Below, piece by piece: positions 44,791 through 54,862 of a stretch of DNA of 64,000 nt. Below the pieces are notes generated by a model. That model saw only the letters and a list, made by a program, of their open reading frames with translations. It made no database searches and had not been told where the DNA came from. How positions within the stretch are numbered: position 1 is the first letter of the stretch; each line of letters begins with the position of its first letter. Position numbers and translations under genes: made by a program. The DNA lies in the NCBI RefSeq assembly GCF_018728565.1, contig NZ_JACSOI010000003.1, forward strand, positions 186,001 to 250,000, read 5' to 3'. This DNA comes from Zobellia russellii (lineage in GTDB: Bacteria; Bacteroidota; Bacteroidia; Flavobacteriales; Flavobacteriaceae).

Positions 44791-47001
44791 TTACAGTTCA
44801 GCAAATTTCTGTAAAAGATTTCTAACTTTAAGGGTATTCTCCACGTAATATTTAGCTGAGGTTTTTTGGCGCCCTACTTTTACGGTTACGGTACTTTCTG
44901 GTAATTCTTGAAACATGAACTCATCCGTCCAATCATCGCCAATTGCAAAAACAAAATCATAATCGTCCTCTCCTAGAATACGCATAGAAGCTCGGCCTTT
45001 GTTTACATTGCTACTTTTTACCTCTACCACCTTGTTTCCGTTGAGCAAGCTTAAATCATCCGTACCAATAAGACTGGTCAGGGTTTCAGAAAGTTCTGTG
45101 GCTCTTTTGTCCCCAAAATCAGGGTCGGTTTTTCTGTAGTGCCATGCCAGGCTGTAGTTTTTCTCTTCAATAAAACTTCCCGGTGTACGATCTACAAAAG
45201 ACTCCAAAACAGGACGTACGTGTTCCATCCAATCGTTCTTTACGTTTTCCAGCATTCTAAAAGGCTCACCTTCCTGAGATATCCAAACACCGTGTTCTAC
45301 TATCATATTATATTTCTTGGGCAGAAACCATTTGGTAAAGGTATCCTTGTCCCTTCCGCTTATTAAATATAATACGGTATTGGGTTGGTTGTTCAGTGTA
45401 TCCAATAATTGGTATAGCTGCTCGTCCGGACCGGCCTTTTGAGGGTCGTTGTTAAAACCGGCCAGAGTTCCGTCATAATCCAGAAACAATAGTCGCTTTT
45501 TGGCTTTGCTATATTTTTCGGCTATAGGAGACAATAGTTTATCCGTTAGTTTACGGGATACATTTGCCGCCTCACGCTCGTTCTGGGATTTTAATGAGGT
45601 CATAAAATCATTGGCCCATTTTTCTACGTTGTAGCGTGCTAACCTTTTTTGAAGGATGGAGTTTCTTGCTTTTTGCTCTTCCTTGGGCATGTTTATAGCC
45701 TCGTGCAGCGCATCTGCCGTCTGCTCAAAGTTATTAGGGTTAATCAATAGCGACTCGTTCATTTCGTTGGCAGAACCCGCCATTTCGCTCAAAATTAAAA
45801 CCCCGGTCTGATCCGTTCGTGTAGCAATGTATTCTTTTGCCACAAGGTTCATTCCGTCTCGTAATGGGGTAAGCCAAGCAATATCACTAGAGGTATATAG
45901 ATCTATAAGGTTTTCAAACGGCATAGATCGGTAAAAATACCAAATGGGCGTCCAGCTTACGGTAGAAAATTCACCGTTAATTCGCCCTACCAATTCGTCT
46001 ATTTCTCTTTTTAATAGTTGGTATTGCGGTACGTTGGAACGGGAAGGTACAGCAAGAATAATCAGCCTCACCTTTTCCTTATACTGTGGATATTTATTCA
46101 AAAAGTATTCAAAAGCGTACAGTCGTTTGGCAATGCCCTTACTGTAATCCAAGCGGTCTATGGATAAAAAGAACTTTGCATCTGGGTCCGTTTTCTTGTG
46201 TGTGTTCAGGCGTTGCTGTAGCTCGGACTGTTCGTCTTCTGCTTTGTTATAATGTATTTCGGCCGCTTCGCTAAATTTTTTGTAGTCGATACCCATAGGA
46301 AACGAATCAACCTTTATCAAACGGTCGCCCATAGAAATATCGTTAAAGCTTACTTCTAGCCCTAACAATCGCCTTACGGAACTAAGAAAATGCCTTTCAT
46401 AATCATAGGTGTGGAAACCGATAAGGTCCGAACCTAAAACCCCTTCTAGCAATTCTTCACGCCAAGGCAGTGTCCTGAAAATTTCAAAAGAAGGAAACGG
46501 GATATGTAAAAAGAAACCTATGGATACATTTGGTCTTTTTTCCCTTACCATTTGCGGTACCAACATTAACTGGTAATCATGTACCCAAATGGTATCGCCA
46601 TCGGCAGCATTATCTAGAATGGCATCGGCAAATTTTTGATTCACTTTTTTGTAGGTGTTCCAGTAATCCAATTGAAATTCTGAATACTCCAAAAAGTAAT
46701 GGAACAATGGCCAAATGGTTCTATTACTAAACCCGTAATAAAACCCATCTACTTCGTCTTCCGTAAGCTTTACTTTAGAGGAACCGTGCTCCGCCAACGC
46801 CTCGTCTATCTTAGGTTCCAATTCGGGAGAGATATCTTCCTCGGTAAGGCCGCTCCACCCAATCCATAGGCTATCGCCCCCGGAATGAACGGATTTCATT
46901 CCTGTGGCTAATCCACCCACACTAGGTATTGCGGTAATGGCCCCATTGCTAATTTGTAACTGAACGGGTAGTCTATTTGAGATTATGATAGTTTTGCCCA
47001 T
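44791..47001 (-). CDS. otsA: bifunctional trehalose-6-phosphate synthase/phosphatase
   Basis: Fusion of OtsA (residues 1 to about 465) and OtsB (about 485-736). OtsA (GT20) makes trehalose-6-phosphate from UDP-glucose and glucose-6-phosphate: GGLATGMKSV, WVHDYQLMLVPQMV, GFFLHIPFPS, DLIGFHTYDY and SIDRLDYSKGI. OtsB is a HAD phosphatase with the catalytic aspartates in LLFLDYDGTLAG and the late FAIGDDWTDEFMF. One polypeptide thus carries both steps to trehalose. It is divergent from the GH15 gene, 102 bp away. The trehalose probably serves as an osmolyte or stress protectant. Confidence 0.96.
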   Translation of the reverse strand: MGKTIIISNRLPVQLQISNGAITAIPSVGGLATGMKSVHSGGDSLWIGWSGLTEEDISPELEPKIDEALAEHGSSKVKLTEDEVDGFYYGFSNRTIWPLFHYFLEYSEFQLDYWNTYKKVNQKFADAILDNAADGDTIWVHDYQLMLVPQMVREKRPNVSIGFFLHIPFPSFEIFRTLPWREELLEGVLGSDLIGFHTYDYERHFLSSVRRLLGLEVSFNDISMGDRLIKVDSFPMGIDYKKFSEAAEIHYNKAEDEQSELQQRLNTHKKTDPDAKFFLSIDRLDYSKGIAKRLYAFEYFLNKYPQYKEKVRLIILAVPSRSNVPQYQLLKREIDELVGRINGEFSTVSWTPIWYFYRSMPFENLIDLYTSSDIAWLTPLRDGMNLVAKEYIATRTDQTGVLILSEMAGSANEMNESLLINPNNFEQTADALHEAINMPKEEQKARNSILQKRLARYNVEKWANDFMTSLKSQNEREAANVSRKLTDKLLSPIAEKYSKAKKRLLFLDYDGTLAGFNNDPQKAGPDEQLYQLLDTLNNQPNTVLYLISGRDKDTFTKWFLPKKYNMIVEHGVWISQEGEPFRMLENVKNDWMEHVRPVLESFVDRTPGSFIEEKNYSLAWHYRKTDPDFGDKRATELSETLTSLIGTDDLSLLNGNKVVEVKSSNVNKGRASMRILGEDDYDFVFAIGDDWTDEFMFQELPESTVTVKVGRQKTSAKYYVENTLKVRNLLQKFAEL

Positions 47002-47103
47002 AAATTGGATATTTTACTGTGTTTTATATTTAATTTCTCTAAATTTCGTGAAAAAGAAGGGTAATTACAATACGTTACTCTATTGAATCAATAATTTTAT
47101 TGA

Positions 47104-48906
47104 ATGGATAATTTAGACTACGGAATAATAGGAAATTGCCGAAGCGCAGCATTAATATCAAAAACTGGAAGTGTAGATTGGTGCTGTTTGCCAGAATTTG
47201 ATTCTCCTTCGGTTTTTGGAAAACTTTTAGATGAAGAAATAGGGGGTAGTTTTGAAATCTTAGTTGATGACAGCTACAAAATTGAACAAAAATATGAATC
47301 TCGTACCTGTATTTTAATCACCAAGTTCACAAATGGTGATGATTGCTTTGAAATTCACGATTTTATGCCAAGATACCATAAAGAAGATGGTACCTATGTT
47401 GCTCCTCCCGAATTTATCAGATACGTAAGACTGGTAGAGGGAACGCCTAAATTTAAGGTGTTGTACAACCCTAAGTTAGAATATGCTGCCGGGGAGACCA
47501 AGAGTTATATAAAAAAGGATTTTATAGCCAGCTTAACTCATGAAATTAAGTTTGATACGGTGTTTCTTTATACCTCTTTTGATAAAGAGGCCGTGCTAGA
47601 AGGCAAGGAAATTACATTAACGGAAGATGGTTTTTTCTTGATGGGATATAATGAAAAGATATTTCTGCCCAGTACAACAAAAGCGTATCTAGAACTAGAA
47701 AGAACAAAAGTATATTGGTTGACATGGTCGTCTCGAACCCCAAAGTACAAGAAGTTTAATGATGAAATTTCTCGTAGTGCTTTAACGTTGAAGCTTTTGA
47801 GCTATGACAAGACCGGAGCGGTATTGGCCGCCGCTACTACCTCTTTGCCGGAAACTATTGGCGAAGTTAGAAACTGGGATTACCGTTTTTGTTGGATTCG
47901 TGATGCTTCTATGGTAATCAAAGTGGTATCGGAGTTGGGGCATAAGAATATTGCAAGACGTTACCTTAAGTTTATAATCGATTTGATTCCGGACAAAGCA
48001 GAGAAACTGCAAATCATGTACGGTATTAACAAGGAGAAAAAATTAACAGAGGAAACTCTGGAACACCTTAGTGGTTATAAAGGTTCAAAACCGGTGCGCA
48101 TAGGTAATGCGGCATACCATCAGAAGCAAAATGACATTTATGGTATTTTAATGGATGTTATTTACGAGCAGATGGTGAAATTTAGTGTGGACATTGAGAA
48201 TGGAGAGGATTTATGGTCCATAACTAAAGGAATTGTTTGGATTGTAGGGAACAACTGGCATGAAGCGGATAAGGGTATATGGGAATTCCGTACGGAAGAC
48301 AGACACTTTACATTTTCTAAAGTGTTATGTTGGACTGCATTGGATAGAGCCATTAAGGTGGCAGAAATGCTAGGAAAGACCCACAAGATTGAAAAATGGG
48401 AGCCGCTTCGTGAAGAAATCTGGAACGATATTTATGAGAATGCCTGGAACGAAGAAGTAGGTGCTTATACCCAATCATACGGTTCTAAGCATTTAGATGC
48501 TTCCGTTTTATTAATGGAATCCTATGGATGTGTTGATGCTTCCGATGAGCGTTACAAGAAGACTGTAAAAGCTATAGGTAAGGATTTAAGTAACGACGGA
48601 CTTCTATACCGATATAAAAATGAGGATGATTTTGGACTTCCATCGTCTTCCTTTACCGTTTGTACTTTCTGGTACGTAAATAGTTTGTTTAAAATAGGTG
48701 AGCATGATGAAGCCCTAAAACAATTTGAAAAATTGTTGAGCTATAGCAACCATTTAGGATTGTTTAGTGAGGATTTGGACTTTAAGACCAAAAGGTTATT
48801 GGGGAACTTCCCACAAGCCTATTCACATTTGGCGTTAATTGAATGTGCCGTAAATTTCTCAAATAAAGAAAGTGCGGAAGAAATTAAAGAGTCTATGCGA
48901 AGCTAA
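47104..48906 (+). CDS. GH15 family glycoside hydrolase (trehalase/glucoamylase type)
   Basis: Cytoplasmic GH15 enzyme of 600 residues without signal peptide. N-terminal beta-sandwich (YGIIGNCRSAALISKTGSVDWCC), then the (alpha/alpha)6 barrel with WDYRFCWIRDASM and the general acid in DKGIWEFRTEDRHF. Near the C-terminus FSEDLDF should hold the base and is followed by LLGNFPQAYSH. The GLPSSSFTVC segment has serines where many relatives have an acidic pair. Divergence from otsAB favours trehalose as substrate; glucan hydrolysis is the alternative. Confidence 0.88.
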   Translation: MDNLDYGIIGNCRSAALISKTGSVDWCCLPEFDSPSVFGKLLDEEIGGSFEILVDDSYKIEQKYESRTCILITKFTNGDDCFEIHDFMPRYHKEDGTYVAPPEFIRYVRLVEGTPKFKVLYNPKLEYAAGETKSYIKKDFIASLTHEIKFDTVFLYTSFDKEAVLEGKEITLTEDGFFLMGYNEKIFLPSTTKAYLELERTKVYWLTWSSRTPKYKKFNDEISRSALTLKLLSYDKTGAVLAAATTSLPETIGEVRNWDYRFCWIRDASMVIKVVSELGHKNIARRYLKFIIDLIPDKAEKLQIMYGINKEKKLTEETLEHLSGYKGSKPVRIGNAAYHQKQNDIYGILMDVIYEQMVKFSVDIENGEDLWSITKGIVWIVGNNWHEADKGIWEFRTEDRHFTFSKVLCWTALDRAIKVAEMLGKTHKIEKWEPLREEIWNDIYENAWNEEVGAYTQSYGSKHLDASVLLMESYGCVDASDERYKKTVKAIGKDLSNDGLLYRYKNEDDFGLPSSSFTVCTFWYVNSLFKIGEHDEALKQFEKLLSYSNHLGLFSEDLDFKTKRLLGNFPQAYSHLALIECAVNFSNKESAEEIKESMRS

Positions 48907-48931
48907 TTTAAGCGGATATTATAAATGAAAA

Positions 48932-48951
48932 AACACCCCAATTGGGGTGTT
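48932..48951. terminator. bidirectional terminator, perfect palindrome
   Basis: AACACCCCAA and TTGGGGTGTT pair perfectly over 10 bp between the convergent GH15 and fadE genes. Confidence 0.75.
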
Positions 48952-48985
48952 CTTTCGTCATAACAACAAACACTTGAATTATATA

Positions 48986-50782
48986 CTAATCGAAAGTATA
49001 TGCGTTATCAGCAGCAACTTTGTCCGCAATTTCTGTACGAAGTGCTACTACGTTAGGATTGTTCGTGTATTTGGTAAAGCGTTTTAAGCCCATTAGCATC
49101 ATGCGTTGCTCATCGCCTTCAGCAAAAGAGATAATGGCCTCTTTACCTTTTTGAATAATTGTTTCGGTAGCATTATACAAGTATAATTTAGACATTGCTA
49201 TCTGTGTTTTTTGAGATTCTTCACCAGAACGTTTGGCATTCTTTTCAGTTCTCAAAATAGTACTTTCCGCCATGTAAACTTCAATAAGAATATCGGCTGC
49301 GGATAGCATCAATTGCTGATGCTTCTCTAAATCAGGACCATATTTTTGAACCGCGCTACCAGCTACCATCAAGAAGACTTTTTTCAATCGTTTGATTAAA
49401 TCTTTCTCTTCGGCAAAAAGTTCGGAAAAATTAGGAGTATCAAAAGAAGGGATTCCCATTAATTCCTCTCCGACCGCAGTAGCCGGGCCTAGTAAATCTA
49501 CATGGCCTTTCATTGCTTTCTTGACCAACATACCAACTACGAGCATTCGGTTAATTTCGTTGGTACCCTCGTAAATTCTTGCAATACGGGCATCTCTCCA
49601 TGCTTTCTCCATTGGAGCATCGGCACTAAAGCCCATTCCTCCAAAAATCTGAACGCCTTCGTCCGTTGTGTTTTGAACATCCTCGGAAACGGCAACTTTT
49701 AAAATAGAACATTCTATGGCGTATTCTTCAACACCTTTTAATTCAGCTTCTTGATGCGTATTACCTTCGGCTTCGCGAATGGCTATACGGTCCTCGATAT
49801 TTTTTGCTGCACGATAACTAGCGGACTCGCCAGCATAAGCATTGGTAGCCATATTGGCAATTTTAGCCTTAATAGCACCAAAATTCATTATCGGTGTTTT
49901 AAACTGGATACGCTCATTAGCATATACCACAGCTTCTTTAATAACTCTTCTTTGAGCATCCAAACAAGCTGCTGCCAATTTAATACGACCAATGTTTAGG
50001 GCATTCATGGCAATTTTAAATCCATTACCACGCTCCGAAAGCATATTCTCAACAGGTACTTTGGTATCGCTAAAGAATACTTGACGGGTAGAGGAGGAGT
50101 GAATACCTAGTTTCTTCTCTTCATCTCCTAATGTAATTCCATTATCCGGTTTGTTTTCAACAATAAATCCTGTTATGTTTTTGTCGTCCTCAATTCTTGC
50201 GAAAACAATGAACAAACTACAAAAGCCGGCATTGGATATCCACATTTTTTGGCCCGTAATGCTGTAATATTTACCATCTTCTGACAAAACCGCTTTTGTT
50301 TTACCTGAATTGGCGTCTGATCCAGCACCAGGTTCAGTTAAGCAATATGCACCGAACCATTCGCCAGAAGCTAACTTTGGTACATATTTTTGTTTTTGTT
50401 CTTCGGTTCCATATAAAGTAATTGGCATTGTACCAATTCCTGTATGTGCCCCAAAGGCGGTACTGAATGAACCCGTAGCACCTGAAATGTAATCACAAAC
50501 TAACATGGTAGAAACAAAGCCCATACCCATACCACCGTAAGACTCGGGAACGGCAACACTTAAAAGTCCAAGTTCACCTGCTTTACGCATACATTCTTCA
50601 GTATAAGCGTAATCTTTCTTTTCAAAACGTTCCCAATGTGCCCAAAGCTCGCGATCAACGAACTCTTTGGTACTTTCACGCATCATTTTCTGCTCTTCGT
50701 TCAAATCTTCTAAGGTGAAGATATCTTCGCAATTGGTCTCTTTTACGAGGAATTGCCCCCCACGTAGAATTTCTTTGCTCAT
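48986..50782 (-). CDS. fadE: acyl-CoA dehydrogenase
   Basis: A 598-residue acyl-CoA dehydrogenase, longer than the usual 380-residue type because of a C-terminal extension like that of very-long-chain enzymes. Core motifs are WFGAYCLTEPGAGSDA, KMWISNAGFCSLFIVFA and IYEGTNEINRMLV, which holds the catalytic Glu. It performs the first step of beta-oxidation with FAD. It is the last gene of the marR-fadN-fadA-fadE operon, 31 bp after fadA, and ends at a strong terminator. Confidence 0.93.
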   Translation of the reverse strand: MSKEILRGGQFLVKETNCEDIFTLEDLNEEQKMMRESTKEFVDRELWAHWERFEKKDYAYTEECMRKAGELGLLSVAVPESYGGMGMGFVSTMLVCDYISGATGSFSTAFGAHTGIGTMPITLYGTEEQKQKYVPKLASGEWFGAYCLTEPGAGSDANSGKTKAVLSEDGKYYSITGQKMWISNAGFCSLFIVFARIEDDKNITGFIVENKPDNGITLGDEEKKLGIHSSSTRQVFFSDTKVPVENMLSERGNGFKIAMNALNIGRIKLAAACLDAQRRVIKEAVVYANERIQFKTPIMNFGAIKAKIANMATNAYAGESASYRAAKNIEDRIAIREAEGNTHQEAELKGVEEYAIECSILKVAVSEDVQNTTDEGVQIFGGMGFSADAPMEKAWRDARIARIYEGTNEINRMLVVGMLVKKAMKGHVDLLGPATAVGEELMGIPSFDTPNFSELFAEEKDLIKRLKKVFLMVAGSAVQKYGPDLEKHQQLMLSAADILIEVYMAESTILRTEKNAKRSGEESQKTQIAMSKLYLYNATETIIQKGKEAIISFAEGDEQRMMLMGLKRFTKYTNNPNVVALRTEIADKVAADNAYTFD

Positions 50783-50813
50783 AGTTTTTTTACTTAATGT
50801 TAGTTTTCTTGTG

Positions 50814-52004
50814 TTAGTTCAAAAATTCGAAAATTCCTGCAGCGCCCTGTCCGGTACCTACGCACATGGTTACCATACCGTGTTTGCCTTGCATATTTCG
50901 TTTTCTCATTTCATCAAAGAGCTGTACGGATAGTTTGGCCCCGGTACAACCTAAAGGGTGTCCCAACGCGATAGCTCCGCCGTTTACATTTACGATGTCC
51001 TGATTTAACCCTAATTCTCGAATCACGGCAAGCGATTGCGACGCAAAAGCTTCGTTCAATTCAATAAGTTCAATATCATCTTGTTTTAAACCGGCTTGTT
51101 TAAGGGCTTTAGGAATAGCTGCTACCGGACCAATACCCATTATTCTTGGAGGAACACCTGCAGCAGCGTAGTTGACCAAACGAGCAATAGGTTCAAGATT
51201 AAGTTCTTTCACCATATCTTCGCTCATGACCATAACGAACGCTGCACCATCACTCATTTGCGAAGAGTTTCCCGCTGTTACGCTTCCTCCTGCCGCAAAA
51301 ACCGGACGCAATTTATTGAGTACTTCTACAGAAGTTCCCTTTCTTGGACCTTCATCTTTTGTTACCGTATATTTTTTATTGGCTTTTTTACCATTTTCAT
51401 CAATGTACGTTTGCTCAACTTCAATAGGGACTATTTGATCTTGAAAACGGTCTTCCGCTTGCGCTTTTAGAGCTTTCATGTGGGAATTATAGGCAAATTC
51501 GTCTTGATCTTCCCGAGAGACTTTGTATTCATTGGCAACTGCCTCGGCCGTATTACCCATTCCCCAGTAATAATCCTCATGGCCTTCACTAACCAAATCG
51601 TAGTTCAATTCTGTTTTATAACCTGTCATAGGTACGGAACTCATGCTTTCGGCCCCACCAGCTATGATGCAATCCGCCATTCCGGACTGAATTTTTGCAG
51701 TGGCTATACCAATGGTTTCTATACCTGAAGAACAAAAACGGTTTACTGTTACCCCAGGAACATCAACAATATCCAATCCCATTAAGGAAATTAACCGTGC
51801 CATGTTAAGACCTTGCGAACCTTCTGGCATGGCATTACCAACGATAACGTCATCAATCCGTTTTTTGTCAAAATCGGGCAATTCTTTCATCATGTATTCA
51901 ATGGTTTCCGCGGCGAGTTCATCTGTTCGCTTAAACCTGAAAACTCCTTTCGGAGCTTTTCCGACAGCTGTTCTGTATGCTTTGACTATATATGCAGTTT
52001 TCAT
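50814..52004 (-). CDS. fadA: acetyl-CoA C-acyltransferase (3-ketoacyl-CoA thiolase)
   Basis: A 396-residue thiolase that cleaves 3-ketoacyl-CoA to acetyl-CoA and a shortened acyl-CoA. The nucleophilic Cys lies in [12 protein letters not shown], the catalytic His in [12 protein letters not shown] and the second Cys in [14 protein letters not shown]. Gene order fadN-fadA-fadE is the same as in Bacillus subtilis fadNAE, except for the small gene wedged between fadN and fadA. Confidence 0.95.
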   Translation of the reverse strand: MKTAYIVKAYRTAVGKAPKGVFRFKRTDELAAETIEYMMKELPDFDKKRIDDVIVGNAMPEGSQGLNMARLISLMGLDIVDVPGVTVNRFCSSGIETIGIATAKIQSGMADCIIAGGAESMSSVPMTGYKTELNYDLVSEGHEDYYWGMGNTAEAVANEYKVSREDQDEFAYNSHMKALKAQAEDRFQDQIVPIEVEQTYIDENGKKANKKYTVTKDEGPRKGTSVEVLNKLRPVFAAGGSVTAGNSSQMSDGAAFVMVMSEDMVKELNLEPIARLVNYAAAGVPPRIMGIGPVAAIPKALKQAGLKQDDIELIELNEAFASQSLAVIRELGLNQDIVNVNGGAIALGHPLGCTGAKLSVQLFDEMRKRNMQGKHGMVTMCVGTGQGAAGIFEFLN

Positions 52005-52032
52005 ATTATTTTGAATTGAGTATTGAGTGTAT

Positions 52033-52043
52033 AGTATTGAGAT
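52033..52043 (+). repeat. 11-bp inverted repeat, left arm
   Basis: AGTATTGAGAT, perfect inverted match to the right arm. Its last base overlaps the stop codon of the enclosed gene. Confidence 0.75.
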
Positions 52044-52390
52044 TACAATGTTCTTTGAAACGAATAATTCATTTTTTGAATTTCAATACAAACATCAATT
52101 ACGGGTTTTACTTTTTCTTTTTTTACCAAGTTTAATTCTATTAAGAGTATGAGTTGCGTATATAGCTCATATGTCGAACCGTTTGCAATACTCAAAAAAT
52201 GTTTAAACTCCTTTTGAGAGTTTCTGCCAGCCCCCTCGGCTATATTCGAGGGAATTGAAACAGAACATCTTTTAATTTGAGAAACTAGTCCGTATTTTTC
52301 TTCCGAAGGTAATTCCGATGCCAGTAGATAAATGGATTTAGCTAGTTCAACAGCCTTTTTCCATATTTTTAAATCTTCTACCTTATGCAT
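52043..52390 (-). CDS. four helix bundle protein (S23/IVP family)
   Basis: A 115-residue protein of the family first found encoded in 23S rRNA intervening sequences. It starts at ATG 52390 (MHKVEDLKIWKKAVELAK); a TTG nine bases upstream is less likely. Family marks are VSQIKRCSVSIPSNIAEGAGR and EFKHFLSIANGSTYELYTQL. The fold is a homopentameric four-helix bundle with a possible nucleic-acid-binding surface; function is unknown. It sits inside the fadNAE operon, flanked by inverted repeats, and probably arrived as a passenger. Confidence 0.9.
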   Translation of the reverse strand: MHKVEDLKIWKKAVELAKSIYLLASELPSEEKYGLVSQIKRCSVSIPSNIAEGAGRNSQKEFKHFLSIANGSTYELYTQLILLIELNLVKKEKVKPVIDVCIEIQKMNYSFQRTL

Positions 52391-52414
52391 TTTATCCAAT
52401 TACCTAATACTAAT

Positions 52415-52425
52415 ATCTCAATACT
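52415..52425 (-). repeat. 11-bp inverted repeat, right arm
   Basis: ATCTCAATACT, the inverted partner of 52033-52043, 24 bp before the ATG of the four-helix-bundle gene and 9 bp after the fadN stop. Confidence 0.75.
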
Positions 52426-52434
52426 TCTTTACCA

Positions 52435-54840
52435 TTAATTTCTTAGAGGTTTACCTGTCTTTAACATGTGTTGGATACGTTCAAGCGTTTTTCTTTCCGT
52501 ACAAAGAGATAGGAAAGCCTCACGCTCTAAATCCAAGAGGTATTGTTCATTCACTAACGTAGGCTCGGATAAATCACCGCCAGCCATCACGTAGGCGAGT
52601 TTATTTGCGATTTTTTTATCGTGCTCACTAATGTAATGGCTCGCTTCCATAGAGTCCGTACCCACCAAGAACATACCTAGCGCTTGTTTACCAAGAACTT
52701 TTATATCACTTCGTTTAACGGGTTGGGTGTAACCGGCTTCGGCCATTAATTTGGCATGTGCTTTTGCTGTTGCAATCTGCCTATCTTTGTTCACTACAAC
52801 TATATCTTTACCATGTTGAAGAATGCCTAAATCGTACGCTTCGTAAGCCGAAGTAGATACTTTGGCCATGCCAATGGTCAAGAAATATTCTTGTAGGACA
52901 TTAAGCTCTACATCATTTTTTTTGAAAGTATCCTGTGCTCTAACGGCGAACTCTTTTGAGCCACCACCACCGGGAATAACCCCCACGCCAAATTCTACAA
53001 GACCTATGTAGGTCTCTGCTGCGGCAACCACTTTGTCCGCATGAAGCGAAAGCTCGCAACCGCCACCAAGGGTCATACCGTGAGGAGCAGAAATAGTTGG
53101 AATAGCCGAGTAACGCATGCGCATCATCGTATCCTGGAACATTTTAATAGCCATGTTAAGCTCATCATACTCCTGCTCAACGGCCATCATAAATATCATA
53201 CCGATATTGGCGCCAACGGAGAAATTTGCTGCCTGGTTACCAACAACCAGGCCTTGGAAATCCTTTTCGGCAAGGTCAATGGCTTTGTTCAATCCTGCCA
53301 GTACATCGCCACCAATGGTGTTCATCTTGGATTGGAATTCAACATTTAATATGCCATCGCCTAAATCTTCAACTACAACACCGCTATTCTTAAATACTTC
53401 TTTTGATTTCCTGATGTTGTCCAAAATGATAAACGCATCTTGACCGGGAATTTTTTCCATGTCCTTTTTAGGAATATCATAGAAATAGGAAGCCCCATCT
53501 TTTACAGAATAAAAGGTGTCTTGACCGGCAGATTTCATTTCTTGCACCCAAGCTGCAGCTTCTAAACCTTCTGCTTTAATGAATTCTAACCCTTTGTCCA
53601 GGCCAACGGCATCCCAGATTTGAAACGGTCCGTGTTCCCAGCCAAAACCAGCCTTCATGGCATCATCAATTTTATAGAGTTCATCCGTTATTTCGGGAAT
53701 CCTGTGCGATACGTAAGCGAACAATTGTCCAAAACTCTTTCTGTAAAACTCTCCGGCTTTGTCTTTTCCGCCAACTAATACGGTAAAGCGGTCTACCACT
53801 TTGTCAATAGTTTTTGTTAACTCTAACGTAGCAAACTTGGCACTTTTCTTTGAACGAAAGTCCATTGTGTCCAAATCCAAAGTCAGGATTTCCGTCTTTC
53901 CGTCCTTATCTTTTGATTTCTTGTAAAAGCCTTGTCCGGTTTTGCTTCCCAACCATTTGTTCTCCATCATTGTATTGATGAAATCAGGAAGTTCAAAAAG
54001 CGCTAAACGTTCATCGTCCTTACAGTTTTCATGAATACCGTTAGCCACGTGGACCAAAGTATCCAGACCCACTACATCAACCGTTCTAAAAGTGGCCGAT
54101 TTTGGTCTACCTATTACAGGTCCGGTAAGCTTGTCTACCTCTTCAACGGTCATGCCCATGTCTTTCACGGTGTGAAACAGGCTCTGAATGCTGAAAATCC
54201 CGATTCGGTTTCCGATAAAAGCGGGAGTGTCCTTTGCTACTACCGAGGTCTTTCCTAAAAACTGTTCTCCATATCCATTAAGGAAATCAAGTACTTCCTG
54301 TGAAGTTTCCGGACCAGGAATAATCTCGAATAATTTTAGGTAACGTGCCGGGTTAAAGAAGTGGGTTCCGCAGAAATGTTTCTGGAAATCATCGCTTCGA
54401 CCTTCGGACATAAATTTAATAGGAATACCCGAAGTGTTAGAAGTAATTAAAGTACCAGGGGTACGGTGTTTCTCCAGACTCTCAAAAACCTTTTTCTTAA
54501 TATCAAGACGTTCTACTACAACCTCAATAATCCAATCTACCTTGCTTACTTTAGCAATATCATCCTCTAGGTTTCCTGTGGAGATACGCGAGGCAAATTT
54601 TTGATGGTAAATAGGTGAAGGTTTTGATTTCAAGGCTGCCGTTAATGAATCGTTTACTAAACGATTGCGTACAACTTTGTCTTCTAAGGTTAATCCTTTT
54701 GCTTTTTCCTTATCGTTCAATTCTCTTGGAACGATATCTAGCAATAACACTTCTACTCCGATATTTGCGAAATGGCAAGCAATACCACTACCCATAATTC
54801 CGGATCCGATGACTGCTACTTTTTTAATATGCTTGTTCAC
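52435..54840 (-). CDS. fadN: 3-hydroxyacyl-CoA dehydrogenase/enoyl-CoA hydratase
   Basis: Bifunctional beta-oxidation protein of 801 residues. The NAD-dependent dehydrogenase comes first (VAVIGSGIMGSGIACHF, then THFFNPARYLKLFEII). A crotonase domain lies at the C-terminal side (GNQAANFSVGANIG, HGMTLGGGCELSLHADKVVA, VEFGVGVIPGGGGSKEF). This order is the reverse of E. coli FadB and matches Bacillus FadN. The start is GTG at 54840; no ATG is available. It lies 22 bp after marR in the operon. Confidence 0.94.
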   Translation of the reverse strand: MNKHIKKVAVIGSGIMGSGIACHFANIGVEVLLLDIVPRELNDKEKAKGLTLEDKVVRNRLVNDSLTAALKSKPSPIYHQKFASRISTGNLEDDIAKVSKVDWIIEVVVERLDIKKKVFESLEKHRTPGTLITSNTSGIPIKFMSEGRSDDFQKHFCGTHFFNPARYLKLFEIIPGPETSQEVLDFLNGYGEQFLGKTSVVAKDTPAFIGNRIGIFSIQSLFHTVKDMGMTVEEVDKLTGPVIGRPKSATFRTVDVVGLDTLVHVANGIHENCKDDERLALFELPDFINTMMENKWLGSKTGQGFYKKSKDKDGKTEILTLDLDTMDFRSKKSAKFATLELTKTIDKVVDRFTVLVGGKDKAGEFYRKSFGQLFAYVSHRIPEITDELYKIDDAMKAGFGWEHGPFQIWDAVGLDKGLEFIKAEGLEAAAWVQEMKSAGQDTFYSVKDGASYFYDIPKKDMEKIPGQDAFIILDNIRKSKEVFKNSGVVVEDLGDGILNVEFQSKMNTIGGDVLAGLNKAIDLAEKDFQGLVVGNQAANFSVGANIGMIFMMAVEQEYDELNMAIKMFQDTMMRMRYSAIPTISAPHGMTLGGGCELSLHADKVVAAAETYIGLVEFGVGVIPGGGGSKEFAVRAQDTFKKNDVELNVLQEYFLTIGMAKVSTSAYEAYDLGILQHGKDIVVVNKDRQIATAKAHAKLMAEAGYTQPVKRSDIKVLGKQALGMFLVGTDSMEASHYISEHDKKIANKLAYVMAGGDLSEPTLVNEQYLLDLEREAFLSLCTERKTLERIQHMLKTGKPLRN

Positions 54841-54862
54841 GATGTAGTTATTGGGTTATTAA

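Larger units (their letters stand above)
52015..52425. mobile_element. putative cassette carrying a four-helix-bundle gene
   Basis: The whole fadN-fadA gap is filled by a unit of about 410 bp. Its arms are AGTATTGAGAT (52033-52043) and its perfect inverted copy ATCTCAATACT (52415-52425). Extra ATTGAG hexamers stand at 52015-52020 and 52022-52027 on the left. It encloses one gene and leaves only about 10 bp to each neighbouring fad gene. No transposase is encoded. Treating it as mobile is inference. Confidence 0.5.
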
